Assembly (NCBI GenBank): GCA_959606705.1
Contig: CAUHLX010000139.1
Coordinates: 1-7,200, forward strand
DNA: 7,200 nt
Direction: 5' to 3'
DNA from: an uncultured Bacillota bacterium
GTDB lineage: Bacteria; Bacillota; Clostridia; Peptostreptococcales; Anaerovoracaceae
The notes below the pieces were generated by a model, which saw only the letters and a program-made list of their open reading frames with translations, had not been told where the DNA came from and ran no database searches. This document shows, one piece after another, positions 5,217 through 7,200 of the stretch. A program made the translations under genes and the position numbers. Position 1 is the first letter of the stretch. The number at the start of each line of letters is the position of its first letter.

Positions 5217-6545
5217 TCAGTCACAATCCGCGGAGGAACGGTAATTCGGAGCGTGGTAGAACAGCAAAGTAAACAGCGGGATACAGTACATGTAAAACGC
5301 AAAGGGAATAAAGGAGAAGTGGTCGACCCCCAGCGTGGAGGTGGGCACCAGACAGGCCAGATTCCAGGGAACCAAGCCTGCCAGAAGGACTCCGGTATTG
5401 GCAATGTCCGTCGCCAGACGGACATTTTCTTTTTCGTTATAACAGTCTGATAGAATGCCACGGGAGAGGATGATGCTGATGGTCTGAGTACAGCCAAAGG
5501 CCGCGGTGACCAAACCGGTGACGGCGGCCATGCCAAACCGAGTACGGGCACTGCGATTGCGGCGTGTGATTGCCTCCTTGACGGAGTCAAAGGCGTGGAG
5601 ACCTTCGAACAGCCCGGCCAGACCGCAGGAAATTACGACGATCACATAGGTTATCAACATGGATAGAATTCCGCCGCTTTCCAGAATTCCTTCCATGACG
5701 GTGCCCTGGCCGGTGTAGCCCCTCCACATATTCCACAGGGTTTCGGAGGCGGGCATCTGCTGAAGCAGACAGCTGGCCGCGAAAGCGCAGAGTATGCTCG
5801 CCAGCATGGACCATTTTACGTTTACCTTTAAAATGGGCAGCAGGAACATGAGAACCGCGGGAAACAGCATCCGCATATCGATGGTAAAAGCCTCCGCGAT
5901 TTTTTCGGGTAGGGGATTATCCGCGATTTCCAGGGGGTTTCCCAGTGAAAATCCTCCGAAGAACAGGAGGGAAAGCAGCAGTGGAATAAAGGCGCTCTTC
6001 TGAAACTGTTTGACGTCCTCTATGACCTGGGTTCCGGTCAGGCTGGCGACCACGGCCACCGTGGAGGACATGGGAGAAGCGCGGTCACCAAAGTAGGCTC
6101 CCGAAATAATGGCACCCGCCATCAGCGAGGGAGAGATGCCTCCGGCCCGGCCCAAGGTGATCAGAGCCACGCCGATGGTAGCTGCCGTTCCGAAGGAGGT
6201 GCCGATCAGGAAGGAAATCAACACGCACGCCAGGAAGGAGAAAACCACAAAGAAACGCGGGTCTACCAGCGTCAGACAGTAATACATGATGGCGGGCAGC
6301 GTGCCGGAGGTAATCCAGACACTGATGATGGCTCCGATGAGGAGGAAGATCGTCAATATTTCAAAAGACTTTTTGGCGCCTTCATAAGTCATGAAAAGAA
6401 TCTGACGGAGCTTGTATTTCTTTGATCGAGCCAAGCCGGCGAAGATCAGCCAGCAGGCCAGCAGGGCGAACCCCAAAGAGATGCCTTTGAGAACCGCGAA
6501 GATCAGAAAGAGAAAGCTGATACCGAAACAAATGATCGTACGCAT
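5217..6545 (-). CDS. nhaC: NhaC-family Na+/H+ antiporter
   Basis: This is a 442-residue membrane protein with about eleven hydrophobic segments, the usual size and layout for the NhaC family, which exchanges Na+ for H+ or, in some members, malate for lactate with protons. Family marks are GTSFGTAATIGVAL (115-128), GAYFGDRASPMSST (149-162, with D154 in the conserved FGD motif) and GLVPWN (390-395) followed by PTSTLGV near the C-terminus. The true substrate cannot be decided from sequence alone. I chose ATG 6545 because AGGGGGG sits about 7 bases upstream and a clear sigma-A promoter lies just before it. The frame remains open to 6800, but that extension would run through the promoter and into the region antisense to the next gene, so I reject it. 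The gene is divergent from the PRC-barrel gene and convergent with the C_GCAxxG_C_C gene. Confidence 0.93.
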   Translation of the reverse strand: MRTIICFGISFLFLIFAVLKGISLGFALLACWLIFAGLARSKKYKLRQILFMTYEGAKKSFEILTIFLLIGAIISVWITSGTLPAIMYYCLTLVDPRFFVVFSFLACVLISFLIGTSFGTAATIGVALITLGRAGGISPSLMAGAIISGAYFGDRASPMSSTVAVVASLTGTQVIEDVKQFQKSAFIPLLLSLLFFGGFSLGNPLEIADNPLPEKIAEAFTIDMRMLFPAVLMFLLPILKVNVKWSMLASILCAFAASCLLQQMPASETLWNMWRGYTGQGTVMEGILESGGILSMLITYVIVVISCGLAGLFEGLHAFDSVKEAITRRNRSARTRFGMAAVTGLVTAAFGCTQTISIILSRGILSDCYNEKENVRLATDIANTGVLLAGLVPWNLACLVPTSTLGVDHFSFIPFAFYMYCIPLFTLLFYHAPNYRSSADCD

Positions 6546-6582
6546 AAGACACCCCCCCTGTTTGCCGTTGGAATTTGCTTCA

Positions 6583-6611
6583 AGTATAGCGGATAAAGAA
6601 TGGAGAATCAA
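6583..6611 (-). promoter_or_regulatory. Sigma-A promoter for nhaC
   Basis: On the minus strand TTGATT (6611-6606) is followed, exactly 17 bases on, by TATACT (6588-6583). The start point would be near 6576, giving a leader of about 30 bases to the nhaC ATG. Just upstream of the -35 (6618-6636) lie two copies of GTCCGG eight bases apart and a perfect 10-bp palindrome, TCCGGCCGGA (6627-6636), a possible regulator site for the antiporter gene. Confidence 0.7.
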
Positions 6612-6643
6612 TAGATTGTCCGGGTGTCCGGCCGGATGGAAAC

Positions 6644-6689
6644 GCAGGAGCTCCGTGGAAGTATCTCGCATAAGTTGTCCCGCTCCTGC
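6644..6689. repeat. 8-bp inverted repeat GCAGGAGC / GCTCCTGC in the nhaC-ylmC intergenic region
   Basis: GCAGGAGC (6644-6651) and GCTCCTGC (6682-6689) are perfect inverted copies separated by 30 bases. The right copy runs into the candidate -10 element of the plus-strand promoter. The wide spacing argues against a simple terminator; looping by a regulator or a larger RNA fold is possible, and chance cannot be excluded. Confidence 0.3.
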
Positions 6690-6696
6690 ATAGAAT
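6668..6696 (+). promoter_or_regulatory. Candidate sigma-E-type (sporulation) promoter for the PRC-barrel gene
   Basis: CATAGAAT (6689-6696) matches the Bacillus sigma-E -10 consensus CATACAAT at seven of eight positions. GCATAAG (6668-6674) matches the first five positions of the -35 consensus KMATATT, and the 14-base gap is right. A sigma-A reading (TAGAAT as the -10) lacks a good -35 at 16-18 bases. The gene downstream belongs to a family tied to sporulation, which fits. This is a by-eye motif call. Confidence 0.45.
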
Positions 6697-6756
6697 GTGC
6701 TAGAAAAACACTGGAAAGAACGGTGGGAAAACACTGAGGAAACGGGGGAAATGGCA

Positions 6757-7125
6757 ATGATAAGCACGCAGGATATCAAGAATAAAGAGGTGATCAACAT
6801 CTATGACGGACGCAGTCTGGGATTTGTTTACGATATTGAATTAAACCTGGAAAAGGGCACGATCGAAGGGATCATCGTACCCGAACAGCGGGGATTTTTT
6901 CATTTTTTCGGCAGGGAAAATGATTTCGTGATCAAGTGGAAGGATATCAAGAGGATCGGAGATGATGTGATCCTGGTAGATGTGGCAGGAATCTATGAAG
7001 ATGATCTTGTGTTTGATCGGGAACCGGGCAGAAGTGTGGGACGTGACCCCTTCCCGGAGTATGAACAACGGAAAGCGGTGGCTTTCATGGAACCGGGAGC
7101 GACGGAGCCGGAGGAAGAGGAATAA
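6757..7125 (+). CDS. YlmC/YmxH-family PRC-barrel sporulation protein
   Basis: This is a 122-residue cytosolic protein. Residues 1-77 form one PRC-barrel domain: MISTQDIKNKEVINIYDGRS, then LGFVYDIELNLEKGTIEGIIV, a GFFHFFGRENDFVIKW loop, and IKRIGDDVILVDV. This follows the pattern of the YlmC/YmxH family, which is found almost only in endospore formers and whose molecular role is unknown. The C-terminal 45 residues extend beyond the barrel and end in a Glu-rich tail; family members are often only 80-90 residues, so this tail is somewhat unusual. I prefer ATG 6757 because the family typically begins M-x-x-x-x-D/E-L/I and GGGGGA lies 7 bases upstream. ATG 6751, two codons earlier and with GAGGA 10 bases upstream, is nearly as good; the frame runs back to a GTG at 6697 without support. 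Confidence 0.85.
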   Translation: MISTQDIKNKEVINIYDGRSLGFVYDIELNLEKGTIEGIIVPEQRGFFHFFGRENDFVIKWKDIKRIGDDVILVDVAGIYEDDLVFDREPGRSVGRDPFPEYEQRKAVAFMEPGATEPEEEE

Positions 7126-7135
7126 AAGAAATGTC

Positions 7136-7164
7136 TTGCAAGTACCACAAGATATGGTTACAAT
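7136..7164 (+). promoter_or_regulatory. Sigma-A promoter of a gene beyond the right edge, with an NrdR-box-like spacer
   Basis: TTGCAA (7136-7141) is followed after exactly 17 bases by TACAAT (7159-7164, five of six). Transcription would start near 7171, so the gene it serves starts outside the window. The sequence CCACAAGATATGGTTA (7145-7160), inside the spacer and into the -10, fits all the strongly conserved positions of the published NrdR-box pattern (acaCwAtATaTwGtgt), 11 of 16 overall. If this is a real site, the next gene would be nrdR or a ribonucleotide reductase gene. I see no strong terminator between the PRC-barrel gene and this promoter. Confidence 0.6.
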
Positions 7165-7200
7165 CAAAGTAGTGGACAACAATGCTACGTCGTTACAGAG

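Noticed and set aside
4982..5590. 202-codon minus-strand frame spanning the end of nhaC and the C_GCAxxG_C_C gene
   Set aside because: Out-of-frame shadow rich in Ser, Arg and Pro; both genes under it are intact in their own frames.
6546..6800. 85-codon N-terminal extension of the NhaC antiporter
   Set aside because: It covers the TTGATT-N17-TATACT promoter and runs antisense into the PRC-barrel gene; NhaC-like sequence begins at the ATG at 6545, which has a ribosome site.

Overview
The window looks like chromosomal DNA from an anaerobic, probably endospore-forming member of the Clostridia (Bacillota). This rests on three things: a der-plsY-gpsA gene order, strong purine-rich AGGAGG-type ribosome sites on most genes, and a YlmC/YmxH-type PRC-barrel sporulation protein next to an NhaC antiporter and a C_GCAxxG_C_C redox protein. 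Base composition is moderately GC-rich by eye, so it is not a low-GC Clostridium sensu stricto. Nothing points to a phage, plasmid, insertion sequence or CRISPR array.

Layout. (1) 1-1892, plus strand: a tightly packed housekeeping operon with the end of the ribosome-assembly GTPase der, then plsY and gpsA. All junctions overlap. GpsA makes sn-glycerol-3-phosphate and PlsY acylates it, so these two genes form the entry to phospholipid synthesis. A long hairpin at about 1918-1974 closes the operon and also contains the end of the convergent MATE gene. (2) 1951-4658: a divergent pair, a MATE-family efflux pump (minus) and an XRE-type regulator with a long helical C-terminal domain (plus). The 299-bp region between them is rich in signals: a near-consensus promoter for each gene, two compact palindromes, a 12-bp perfect GC-rich hairpin with a T-rich tail in the pump leader, and a 41-codon leader reading frame whose stop overlaps the pump start codon as ATGA. 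(3) 4659-5193, plus: a single-gene unit with an extended -10 promoter encoding a C_GCAxxG_C_C cysteine-motif protein. (4) 5217-6545, minus: an NhaC-family Na+/H+ (or organic-acid/H+) antiporter with a clear sigma-A promoter. (5) 6757-7125, plus: a YlmC/YmxH-type PRC-barrel protein, preceded by a match to the sporulation sigma-E consensus. (6) 7126-7200: the promoter of a gene that begins beyond the window, with a match to the core of the NrdR box in its spacer.

I do not see a clearly new multi-gene system. The most interesting part is the regulatory region of the efflux pump at 3282-3540, which looks like a leader-peptide and attenuator arrangement facing a cognate XRE regulator. The possible sigma-E and NrdR signals at the right end come next. 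All motif calls were made by eye.
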